A stretch of DNA of 27,545 bases, taken from the IMG/VR virus record IMGVR_UViG_3300042731_001294, positions 1-27,545 of that record. One strand, given 5' to 3'. Positions 8,518-17,200 of the stretch are shown here, one piece after another. The notes beneath the pieces were generated by a model, which had not been told where the DNA came from, did not search any database, and saw nothing but the letters and a program-made list of their open reading frames with translations. The position numbers were made by a program, and so were the translations under genes. Position 1 is the first letter of the stretch. Each line of letters starts with the position of its first letter. This DNA is from a virus.

Positions 8518-11500
8518 CGTCGCACGCACGGATACCTTTGAACAACAGAGGGTCAAAATTAATGAGATTGGTGCAGCAATTTTTAACGTCACTGCAGGTG
8601 GCAGTGACCTTTCTACAGGTATTTTAAAACTAGGTGATGGAACTAGATTTATTCCATCCCTAGCTTTTACATCAGACTCAGAGCTAGGTTTATACAAACC
8701 AAGACAAGATACTATCGGGTTTGTTGCTAATACAAAGAAGTTATTCGATATCTCTGATATCAGTCTAAAAGGATACAAAGATTTTATTCTTGAGAAGAAT
8801 GTTCTTATCACTACTGGAATTACAGTAAGTAATTCTGGTTCTGGATATGATGAGGGAACATATACTGATGTTCCGTTTATTGGTGGTACTGGTGACGGTG
8901 GTACTGCAGAGATTGATGTTGTTGGTTTTGATGGCACTATCTTAAATATTGGTGCTAATTATACTCAAGGACAATATACAGGTATTCCATTAATTGGTGG
9001 TAATGGAAATGGTGCTACTTGCGAATTTGTAATTCCAGAACTAGAGGGTGGCATTACAGATGCTGGTTCTGGATATCCAATTGGTAACTATAGTAGCGTC
9101 CCAACAACCACTAATGGTTCTGGTTCAAACGCAACCCTGAATATTACCGTATCGGGTACTACTAATATTGCTGGTAATGTTGCCAATAGTGGTAGTGGTT
9201 ATACTCAAGGATTATATGCTCAGATTGATGTATATAACGTTGCTACACAGACATATGTTGTTGCTGCTGTCGCGAATCCTGGTGCTCCACCACCAAACGA
9301 AATTTATACATTAAATGGTACAAACAAACCTGTACTGACTCTTGAGATTGGAAATACATATAGATTTGATCTTTCAGATACAGGTCTATCTACTCATCCA
9401 TTTTACTTCCATGGCGCAAGTGTATTAGATGCTCTCCCAGATACTTTTACTGTAGTACCATTCGGTATTGCTGGTCAAGCAGGAGCATTTGTTGATCTTG
9501 TTATCCATGACACTGCAGCACCACAAACGATTGGATATGATTGTGCTGCTCACGCTGGAATGGGTAACAGTATCAGTGTTGTTTCTGGTACTCCAGCAAG
9601 TTCTGGTAGAGGATCTACTGCTAATGTTACTGTAGATTCTAATGGTAATGTGACAGATGTAACATTTACTCAAGTTGGTGAAGGTTACTCTGCAGGAGAT
9701 ACTTTAAGATTTGTCGATGCTCAGATTGGAGGAGGTTCTGGAGCAACGTATGCAGTTACAGGAGTAACTTATAATAGTACAGTTACTGCTGCTACAGTTG
9801 CATCTGCAGGACAAGATTACTCGGCAAACGACACTCTTGGTATTGACAATACTTTCTTTGGTGGTCTTGGTTCTGGATTTGAATTTACAGTAACATCGAA
9901 TCCTGGAAAAGTTACAGAATTTGATGTTTCTGCATATGGATCTGGATATCAAGTAGGAGATTTGCTGGCATTACCAACTGGAGTCAGTGGGTTGTCTACC
10001 GTTCTTGGCGGAACAATTACTGGCGTCAATACAACACTGATTTCTGGCAGCGCACAGATTACAGTTGCCGATACATCAATTCTGCAAGTTGGAATGAATG
10101 TTTTCAACGGTGTTGGAGATGTTGGATTTGTTGCACAGGGTGCTGTTATTAAATCTATCGATAGTGCTACAACACTAACGATGTCATTAGGTATTGGTGG
10201 TCCTGACGCTCCTCCAGATGTTCCTGGTGCTGCTTCCCTAACATTTACTTCACCAAACCCAACCCAGATTGTTTTAACATCCGTTGCAGGTATTGCTATT
10301 GGAGATGTTGTGCAGCAAACTGGAGGTACAGGTGTTCTTGCTGCTGATACAACTGTTTCATCTATTGACGAACCAAACTTAACAGTTGTATTAAACAACG
10401 CTCCAACAACTCCTGGTTCAGCAACCTTATCGTTTCTCCCATCATTTGGTATTGGTACTACTGCATTCTCTTATAGAGTTGATGTATTAGGTGCTGTAAA
10501 ACAAGTACAAGTTATTAATGGTGGTAATGGATATTCAGCTACAGATGTTCTTACAGTATCCCCAACAGATCTCGTACAACCTATTACCAAAACTGCAAAG
10601 TGGTATGGAATTCAAACCCTAACTTTACAGGGAACAGTATCTTCTTCCGCAATTAGTGTAGGAGATAGTATTAAGAAAAGAGATGGTGCTGTCGTTCAGG
10701 TAACATTAACAACTGGCACTTCAGTTCTAGCTGCTGCAGATCAAACATACAATAATGTTGCTGCTACTGGAGGATCTGGCAGTGGACTGACAGTACAAGT
10801 TATTCGTGGTGGAGATGGTTCCCCTAGTGTTATTGTTGATGGTGCTGGTTTTGATTATGTCCAAGGAGAATCTGTAACGGTTGCTGGTAACCTAGTTGGT
10901 GGCGCTACTCCTGCTGACGACATCATTCTAGAAATTAGTAGTATTACCACATTCGATACTCATGATGTTGTAGGTGTAAATTCTGCTGGTGGTAACATCG
11001 TTTCTCTTGCTGTCGCAAACCTATCCCAAGGACTTGATACTGATTTCCTTGGAGCGGACGGTATTGTCGCAGGTGGTAATACATACACTGTTTTTACAGC
11101 ATCTACAACCGCAACTGATTATAGAATCTTTATTGACGATGTATTTACACCAGATCTAACCCTTTATGTTGGATCTACATACTCATTTGATCTTACTGGA
11201 CAAGGCAATCCAAACCACACATTTGCATTATCTGCATTTGAGGGAGGAAATAAAGCACCATCATTCTACGATGGATATAGTGTAACTCTCGATGATACTA
11301 CTGCAGTTGTTTCTGTATCTAGCACAACTAATTTGGCAGTAGGGATGCTAGTCACTGCTAGTGGTGATGGAACTATCACTACAGGGACAAAAATTCTATC
11401 AGTTGATAGTTTGACTCAAATCACACTAGATCAAGTACCATCTGGTTCTGGTAATGCGCTATTAACATTCACTGGTTCCGAATATACTGATGGTGTTGTT

Positions 11501-13654
11501 AGAGAAGCTACTTCATTAAAAATTAAAATCACGGATAGCACTCCCAATCTATACTATTATGATGAGGGTGCTCTTGGACTTACTTCTGGTTTCAATTTTG
11601 ACACAGCAGCAGTATTAACAGTAAGTGCCAATAACCCCAAAACATTTGGTAGTGGACTACAAATTACTGTTGATGAAGTAGAGAGCAGTGATATTATTAA
11701 GAGTGATGTAGACACTGGTGATGTTTCAGCTGAAACATTTACTGCTACTACTAACATTACAACTTTAGATGCTACTGTAACTCAGACACTAACAGCTCCA
11801 GATATTGATGGAACTGCTATTACTGCAGAAACTATCGATAGTGCTTCTTCTTTAACAGTAACCACAGCATCATCATTCTATATCTCATCAAATATTGATG
11901 TTTTTGATCCTAACACACAGTTATCAACTCTATCAATTACTCTAGCAGATGGCAATCTGTCTACCCAAGGACAACTAAAAACACTTAGTGACCTTAATGT
12001 TAATGATCAAATCCAGATTGAAACTAACGAAATTCGTAGTTTAGGAAGTAATGATCTTTTACTTGTTCCTTCTCCTGGAAGAATTGCTAACTTTAATACA
12101 GATAGTGCTCTACAAATTCCTGTTGGTGATACTAATGCTAGACCACCATCAAACCAATTGTCAGATGGTCAAATTAGATTTAACACTGACACACAACAGT
12201 ATGAAGGATATAATGCAACGAACTCTGCATGGTCATCTCTTGGTGGCGTAAGAGATTTAGATGGCAATACTTATATCAAGGCAGAAGCTTCTGTTGGTGC
12301 AAATGATAATACTCTATGGTTTATTAATGATGGTATTAATACACTCAAGGTAACTAATGAATACCTAGAGTTTGTAAATTGCAAGAAGATTTCTTCTTCC
12401 AATACTACTGCTCCTGTATATACAGAATGGAATGCTAACACACCTGTAACTCTAGGTCAATATCTCAAATATAAGAACAATTTGTTTGAGGTAACCACTG
12501 CTGGTTCAACTGCACCATCTGGTTCTGAACCAACTGATACTTCTGGAAATGCATTTGTAAACGGAACTTGCGAACTTACTTTCTGGGGTCTTGCAGTAAG
12601 TACATTAACATTTGAAGAAATCTCTGAGGTAAGAGTAGCACCTCTTGGTGGAACACCATTAGTTGTTAATGGTGAATTGAGATTTGCTGATAACATTATT
12701 TCTACAGATGTAAATGATTTGCTAATCAGACCAAACTCTGGCAAAAAAGTTACAATTGATACAAACACATCGCTAACAATTCCTGTTGGCGCTGATGGTG
12801 ATAGAGGAGCAGCAATTCAGGGTGCAATTAGATTTAATACTACCTCCACACAGTTTGAAGGATATGATGGAACTAACTGGGGATCTCTTGGTGGAGTTAA
12901 AGACGTTGATCAAAATACTTATATTATTCCTGAATCTGCACCTGGAGCAAACGAGAATACATTATTCTTCTACAACGACAACGTAAAAACTTTAGAAGTA
13001 ACACCAATCTCCCTAGACTTCTATGGTATTGATACCATTAGATCTATGACCAGTAACGAGTTTGAAGTTACTGCTTCTCTGGTTACATGGGATAATGCTA
13101 CTAGCACTCTAGACAATACTTCTGCTACAACTACATTCTTACATACAACAAAACAGTATTTTGACTTAGGTCTTTCTGCTGGACTAGTTGTTGATCCTGT
13201 ATTGAGATTAGATAATCAAGGAGATGTTTATCTTAATATTGGTTTTGGATCAGGAACATTTGATGGTGTTAAAATCTTTGATGGTGATCTTAAAGAATTT
13301 GAACTTGCTGATACCAAGATTCTATCAGAAAGAATTACCCTAACAAAAGGCACTGTTAATAATGGAAGTAGTGATCTTTATGATATTGCTCTAGCAGTTG
13401 GATGTAAAACAACTGTTACTTGTTATGATGTGACCACTGGTGAGAAAGAGTTTATTGAATTTGGTATCACTGATGATGGTACAGATGTATTCCATAGCGA
13501 GTATGGCAATCTGAGAACAGATTATCAATTGATCATTCCAACCTTTGAATTGACTGGATCAAATGTGGTCAGACTAAATATTGAAATAGGAGCTGCAGTG
13601 CCTACAACACATCAGGTCATCACTACTATCGTCTCAAACGTCACTAAGAAATAA
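8504..13654 (+). CDS. Modular fibre-like virion protein with two cupredoxin-like domains
   Basis: The product is 1716 residues. A short N-terminal segment (1-100) begins MPAVNVARTDTFEQQRVKIN. Then come GSGY-type beta modules (about 105-240), a cupredoxin domain (about 265-360) with candidate ligands H298, C347, H350 and M353, and more GxGYxxGDxL modules (about 388-505). Two copies of a VGM/SID-type beta repeat follow (about 514-648), then a second cupredoxin-like domain (about 878-1030) with a third copy of that repeat inserted. Near the C-terminus are two copies of a domain containing IRFNT, an EGY motif and SLGGV (1182-1298 and 1404-1514), followed by a beta-sandwich-like end. The architecture fits a tail-fibre or baseplate-attached fibre protein. 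The start overlaps the previous gene by 14 bases. Role in host contact is inferred; the module boundaries are read by eye. Confidence 0.85.
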   Translation: MPAVNVARTDTFEQQRVKINEIGAAIFNVTAGGSDLSTGILKLGDGTRFIPSLAFTSDSELGLYKPRQDTIGFVANTKKLFDISDISLKGYKDFILEKNVLITTGITVSNSGSGYDEGTYTDVPFIGGTGDGGTAEIDVVGFDGTILNIGANYTQGQYTGIPLIGGNGNGATCEFVIPELEGGITDAGSGYPIGNYSSVPTTTNGSGSNATLNITVSGTTNIAGNVANSGSGYTQGLYAQIDVYNVATQTYVVAAVANPGAPPPNEIYTLNGTNKPVLTLEIGNTYRFDLSDTGLSTHPFYFHGASVLDALPDTFTVVPFGIAGQAGAFVDLVIHDTAAPQTIGYDCAAHAGMGNSISVVSGTPASSGRGSTANVTVDSNGNVTDVTFTQVGEGYSAGDTLRFVDAQIGGGSGATYAVTGVTYNSTVTAATVASAGQDYSANDTLGIDNTFFGGLGSGFEFTVTSNPGKVTEFDVSAYGSGYQVGDLLALPTGVSGLSTVLGGTITGVNTTLISGSAQITVADTSILQVGMNVFNGVGDVGFVAQGAVIKSIDSATTLTMSLGIGGPDAPPDVPGAASLTFTSPNPTQIVLTSVAGIAIGDVVQQTGGTGVLAADTTVSSIDEPNLTVVLNNAPTTPGSATLSFLPSFGIGTTAFSYRVDVLGAVKQVQVINGGNGYSATDVLTVSPTDLVQPITKTAKWYGIQTLTLQGTVSSSAISVGDSIKKRDGAVVQVTLTTGTSVLAAADQTYNNVAATGGSGSGLTVQVIRGGDGSPSVIVDGAGFDYVQGESVTVAGNLVGGATPADDIILEISSITTFDTHDVVGVNSAGGNIVSLAVANLSQGLDTDFLGADGIVAGGNTYTVFTASTTATDYRIFIDDVFTPDLTLYVGSTYSFDLTGQGNPNHTFALSAFEGGNKAPSFYDGYSVTLDDTTAVVSVSSTTNLAVGMLVTASGDGTITTGTKILSVDSLTQITLDQVPSGSGNALLTFTGSEYTDGVVREATSLKIKITDSTPNLYYYDEGALGLTSGFNFDTAAVLTVSANNPKTFGSGLQITVDEVESSDIIKSDVDTGDVSAETFTATTNITTLDATVTQTLTAPDIDGTAITAETIDSASSLTVTTASSFYISSNIDVFDPNTQLSTLSITLADGNLSTQGQLKTLSDLNVNDQIQIETNEIRSLGSNDLLLVPSPGRIANFNTDSALQIPVGDTNARPPSNQLSDGQIRFNTDTQQYEGYNATNSAWSSLGGVRDLDGNTYIKAEASVGANDNTLWFINDGINTLKVTNEYLEFVNCKKISSSNTTAPVYTEWNANTPVTLGQYLKYKNNLFEVTTAGSTAPSGSEPTDTSGNAFVNGTCELTFWGLAVSTLTFEEISEVRVAPLGGTPLVVNGELRFADNIISTDVNDLLIRPNSGKKVTIDTNTSLTIPVGADGDRGAAIQGAIRFNTTSTQFEGYDGTNWGSLGGVKDVDQNTYIIPESAPGANENTLFFYNDNVKTLEVTPISLDFYGIDTIRSMTSNEFEVTASLVTWDNATSTLDNTSATTTFLHTTKQYFDLGLSAGLVVDPVLRLDNQGDVYLNIGFGSGTFDGVKIFDGDLKEFELADTKILSERITLTKGTVNNGSSDLYDIALAVGCKTTVTCYDVTTGEKEFIEFGITDDGTDVFHSEYGNLRTDYQLIIPTFELTGSNVVRLNIEIGAAVPTTHQVITTIVSNVTKK
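8824..9238 (+). repeat. Array of GSGY-type beta modules in the 1716-residue protein
   Basis: Four successive protein-level units are seen: NSGSGYDEGTYTDVP, GANYTQGQYTGIP, DAGSGYPIGNYSSVP and NSGSGYTQGLYAQI. Each has a Gly-rich turn, a Tyr and a short strand, separated by Gly/Asn-rich linkers such as IGGTGDGG and IGGNGNGA. This kind of repeat is common in phage fibre and baseplate proteins and probably forms stacked short strands. Confidence 0.75.
9296..9580 (+). other. Cupredoxin domain with complete type 1 copper ligand pattern
   Basis: This region encodes residues about 265-360 of the 1716-residue protein. It starts with strand-like YTLNGTNKPVLTLEIG and GNTYRFDLSD, continues with THPFYFHG (H298; also H303) and ends with YDCAAHAGMGN (C347, H350, M353). 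One upstream His plus a C-x2-H-x2-M loop is the ligand set of type 1 copper proteins; amicyanin has the same loop spacing. There is no signal peptide, and the domain lies between GSGY-type modules, so it is part of a structural protein and not a free electron carrier. Confidence 0.7.
10046..10444 (+). repeat. Two tandem VGM/SID-type beta repeats in the 1716-residue protein
   Basis: Two adjacent units share one pattern: a strand, a L-x-VGM or I-x-IGD turn, a Gly-rich loop, VIKSID or TVSSID, a hydrophobic strand and a closing ASLTF or ATLSF. The first covers residues about 514-583 and the second about 583-648. A third copy lies at 11303-11480, inside the second cupredoxin-like domain. Confidence 0.7.
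11130..11590 (+). other. Degenerate cupredoxin-like domain interrupted by a beta repeat
   Basis: Residues about 878-1030 repeat the cupredoxin outline: DVFTPDLTLYVGSTYSFDLT, then NPNHTFAL with H905. The closing loop reads YYDEGALGL, where the copper loop of the first domain reads YDCAAHAGM. Aligned without gaps, Cys becomes D1020, His becomes A1023 and Met becomes L1026. Between the halves (about 934-993) sits a VGM/SID-type repeat (LAVGMLVTASG, KILSVD, ALLTF). The fold is probably kept and copper binding lost. Confidence 0.6.
12047..13045 (+). repeat. Duplicated IRFNT/SLGGV domain near the C-terminus of the 1716-residue protein
   Basis: Copy 1 (12047-12398) and copy 2 (12713-13045) share NDLL, IPVG, IRFNT, a QYEGY or QFEGY motif, SLGGV followed by D, NTYI, GANDNTL or GANENTL, and a closing hydrophobic strand. 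They are separated by a unique segment that includes WNANTPVTLGQYLKYKNN. The domain type is familiar from phage fibre proteins. Duplication is clear at protein level; DNA identity is patchy, so it is not recent. Confidence 0.75.
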
Positions 13655-13656
13655 AT

Positions 13657-14157
13657 ATGGCAACTACAAAAGAAAAGTTTGATTCAACTGGTGGATATTC
13701 TGTCGATAAAACAGTTGTACTTGATGAACTCAGAAATGCAAAAGACCTTAATAGTCTAGAACTTAAAAACTCTGAATTTACTGATAGTAAAGTATCTCAT
13801 TTTATTTTAAGAGGGGTCAATACTGCAGTATTAGAATTAGATAATGTAGGAACGCAAATTACTATTGACAATAATACTTTGAATTTTGTTACTGGACATG
13901 TTGTTGGAGTAAATCCACAAGGAACAGTATATTCTGCAAAATTAGAGTCAGTATTATTCTGTGATAATGTTGGCGCGGTGTCTGTTCTCTCTACTATGAG
14001 AACCGTTATCAAAGATGATATTCCTACAGGACAGTCTTGGTCAATTGACCCATTAGGAGCGACTAACCGTTTTAGTTACACTACTACAAGAGCAGGAACA
14101 ACTAACACAATCAAGTGGGTTGTCTCCACTCAAGTTATTAGTATTGCATGGGCTTGA
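13657..14157 (+). CDS. Beta-rich virion-associated protein, function unknown
   Basis: This 166-residue protein has a short polar N-terminus (MATTKEKFDSTGGYSVDKT), then mostly alternating strand-like segments, ending IKWVVSTQVISIAWA. No signal peptide, membrane segment or catalytic motif is visible. Its C-terminal half resembles in style the beta-sandwich ends of phage fibre proteins, including the end of the gene just before it. It starts two bases after the stop of the 1716-residue gene, so it is almost certainly translated from the same message. A small fibre-tip, collar or attachment protein is plausible but not shown. No strong Shine-Dalgarno sequence is visible, which suggests translational coupling. 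Confidence 0.75.
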   Translation: MATTKEKFDSTGGYSVDKTVVLDELRNAKDLNSLELKNSEFTDSKVSHFILRGVNTAVLELDNVGTQITIDNNTLNFVTGHVVGVNPQGTVYSAKLESVLFCDNVGAVSVLSTMRTVIKDDIPTGQSWSIDPLGATNRFSYTTTRAGTTNTIKWVVSTQVISIAWA

Positions 14158-14158
14158 T

Positions 14159-14166
14159 GCTAAATA
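14159..14166 (+). promoter_or_regulatory. Late promoter variant, GCTAAATA
   Basis: This sits in the 44-base gap before the 3026-residue gene and differs from the T4 late consensus at its first two bases. With its last base as -6, transcription would start near 14172, giving a leader of about 30 bases, nearly the same as for the exact promoter at 134-141. The leader carries GGCGGA (14183-14188) upstream of the ATG. Confidence 0.6.
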
Positions 14167-14201
14167 TAACTTAGGGAAAGTAGGCGGAGCTAGCTAGCAC
14201 C

Positions 14202-17200
14202 ATGAGTTTTAATATCAATTCTGATAAAGAGTTTGTAAGGGGTTCAAAACCCCAACTTATCGGTGATAATGAACTTACCATTAGGGGTGGTACAGGATCT
14301 CTCGAAAGAGAAGTCCTAAGAACACAACTTGATGCTGATACGGGTTTGCCTCGTGTTGGTATTAACAGAACGGGTAATCGTGTTAACAATATCGAACTAA
14401 CTAATGACGGTGTTGGATATGTTAACCCACCAACAGTTACTATCGATCCACCAGGAACTCCAGGTGGTGTTCAAGCTCTAGCATCTGCATTTATTTTTAA
14501 TGGCAGAGTTACCAGTATTGCAATTAATAATCCTGGTAGTGGATACACAACTGCTCCCACAGTTACTTTTACAGGTGGTGGTGGCGCTGGTGCAGCTGCT
14601 ACTGCTGTCCTTGATACTGTTGACTTTGAACTTGATATCAACGGTGCTATTAGAACTTCCACGTCTATCATTTCTGACACGGCGAGAGTTTTAAACCTTG
14701 ATATTGATAACTTTGTTACTCCTGACCTAAACTTAAGAGGTCCAAATCTTAAGACATATATGAATGGTTCGGGTACATTATACCCGACTGAAGCAGATAT
14801 TTTCCAAAAAGACGAGTACGTATACTTTGGTACTAATGTCTATCAAGCACTAAACCAGGGTGAAGCAACAGCAGTACCTCCAACACATACTGATGGCGTT
14901 GTCAGGAATGGAGAAGTTGACTTTAAGCACATCGGTTTCCGTGCTGATGATCCTACAGAATTCCGTTACGGAGACACAGGAGAAGCAGGTGTCTTCCCTC
15001 GTTCAATTACTCCACTACTTGGCGATAGATCTGATGCTATTGCTACCACAGAATACGTCCTCAACCTAGCAACGAATGACGTTGGTGGTCGTATCTATGT
15101 TTCTGAACAAATTGGTTCTGACTTGAACGATGGTCGTTCAGCAGTTAACCCTGTTCGTACAATTAAAAAAGCGGCACAGTTAGCTTGGGCAACTCCTGGT
15201 GTAAAAGAGACACTTATTGTCTCTGGTGGAGACTATCTAGAAGATAACCCAATCTCTCTACCACCAGATTGTTCAGTTGTTGGTGATAACCTACGTCTAG
15301 TAATTATCAGACCTAGGAATCCTGGCAAACATATTATGAAATTCGGTGACAAAAACTATGTCATCGGTGTAACATATAGAGACCAGATTGATGCAAATGG
15401 AGATTCCGTTGCAACATGGGACTTTGCTATGGTCTTCGATGACAAGCAACGTGTCATCCTTGACTATGAAGTTAATGGAGACTTTGGAGTTGAGTTCCCA
15501 ATTGGTCACCAAATCTTTGGTCCTGATCAGTTTAGATTAGGATTCCAGCAGAATGGTGGTGGATCAGCATTACAAGTAGGTAGTCAAGTTGTTGGTGTTA
15601 ACCAGGGTGCTGTTGCAGAAGTTATTGGTGTCGCATTTGATTCTACAACAGGTGCTAGCGCATATCTTAATGGTAGTGTAGATGTCAGAGCGACCAGTGG
15701 TTCTATTGTAGAAGGTGAACAATTTAGATATATTACTAACATTTCTACAGATGCATCACTTGCACTTACAATTACAGAGACTACTGGTGCAAACTCTTTC
15801 AGAACTACATCTGATCCGACAGGAATAATCTCACCTGGAGATTACATTTATCTAGATGATACTGATGATTCTAGTTTTACTCAAGGATATTTCCAAGTAT
15901 TCCAGATTGATCCAGAGCAAGGACCTCCTACAACGTATTGGGATGTTACAGTAATTCCTGTTTTTGGATCGACTGGATGGGATTCTGCAGTATCAGAGAC
16001 AATCAATATTAATGCGGCAACTGCTACATTCTTCACGTTTGACTCAATCTCTCTAAAATCAATTAGAGCAGAAGGTGAGGTTGTTAGTGTAGATGAAGAT
16101 GTTACTAACACATTACCAATTCAAAGACTAGACTTCTCTCTACAGGGAACATTTACAGAGGGATTCCAGAGTGATCAGTTCGGTAATGCAGAAGACCTTG
16201 GTGGTATTGTATTCTATACCAACGAACTAGTTGGTAGAAGTAATATCCATGAATTTAAAGAAGGTCAAGAAATTACTATTACTGGATTGCCAACAACAAA
16301 TCCAGACCTGTCTTTCCTCAACGGCAAGCAGAGAATTTACAAAGTTCTAGAAGATGCTGATGGTAGAGCAAGAAGATTTGTAATTCCAAAGAAAGCGCCA
16401 GGAATTAATGATGCAAACTTTGATCCAGGACAGTTTGCTACAGTTGCCACATATTCTAGAAGTGTAACACTATCTTTACTTAACTCTCCAAACAAATTCC
16501 CAATTTCTACACCTGTAGAAAGAAGATTCCAAGATGCTTGTGTATTCCTTCGCAACAATAGAGACTTTATCGCAGATGAAGTTGTAGGAATTATTAATGA
16601 TGAATTTAAGAGAGACTACTATTCTGTATATAATGTAACTGGTAATGATTTTGACATTTATCTAGGTCCACTAGATCACGTCAATAACTACATTAGTGGA
16701 GGTACTGTAACATTTGGTGGTAACGTTTATAACATTACATCTTTTGTTTATGATACAGGAAATACTGGTGTTGCTACTGTAACAACATCTACAGCAATTC
16801 CTAGTTTAGCAGAAGATGATACGGTTCAATTAGCAGGACTTCTTATTGAATGTGAAGCTGGTCAGAAAGTATATCCAGCATATAGTTCTCCAGACAGCAC
16901 TGGAAATAATGGTGATAATCAGTGCCGTCAAGACGTTGTTCACTTTATCAACGCTCTCGTCAGAGACCTTGAGTTTGGATCAAACCACAACGTAATTGAA
17001 GCAGCGCAGAAGTATATCGTTGATGGTAAAGTTACTTACATCGAAGATGAAATTATTCAAAATGTAAGAGCGATTGAATATGCTAGAGAGCTAGCAATTT
17101 ACTGTATGAGAAATTGGAGGATTGGTAATGGAACTCCATCTGATACAATCTATGCTCCTAGATATTCTAGTATCACTAGATATTTTGACAATAGCGTAAT

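Noticed and set aside
9296-9580. A host-derived plastocyanin (petE) gene, as some cyanophages carry
   Set aside because: The domain is in frame inside a structural protein with no signal peptide, and its loop spacing (C-x2-H-x2-M) differs from plastocyanin (C-x2-H-x4-M).
8494-10398. Reverse-strand open frames up to 149 residues (8494-8937, 9949-10398)
   Set aside because: They lie wholly opposite the 1716-residue gene, have low-complexity composition mirroring its Gly/Thr/Ser repeats, and lack ribosome-binding sites or promoters.
13573-13580. ACTAAATA match in the 3' end of the 1716-residue gene
   Set aside because: It lies in coding sequence (RLNIE) and would give a leader of about 71 bases, unlike the 27-31 bases of the other three promoters.
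13650-13657. AATAAATA late-promoter-like match at the start of the 166-residue gene
   Set aside because: It overlaps the stop and start codons, so transcription would begin near 13663, inside the gene with no later in-frame start that fits. It is most likely chance.
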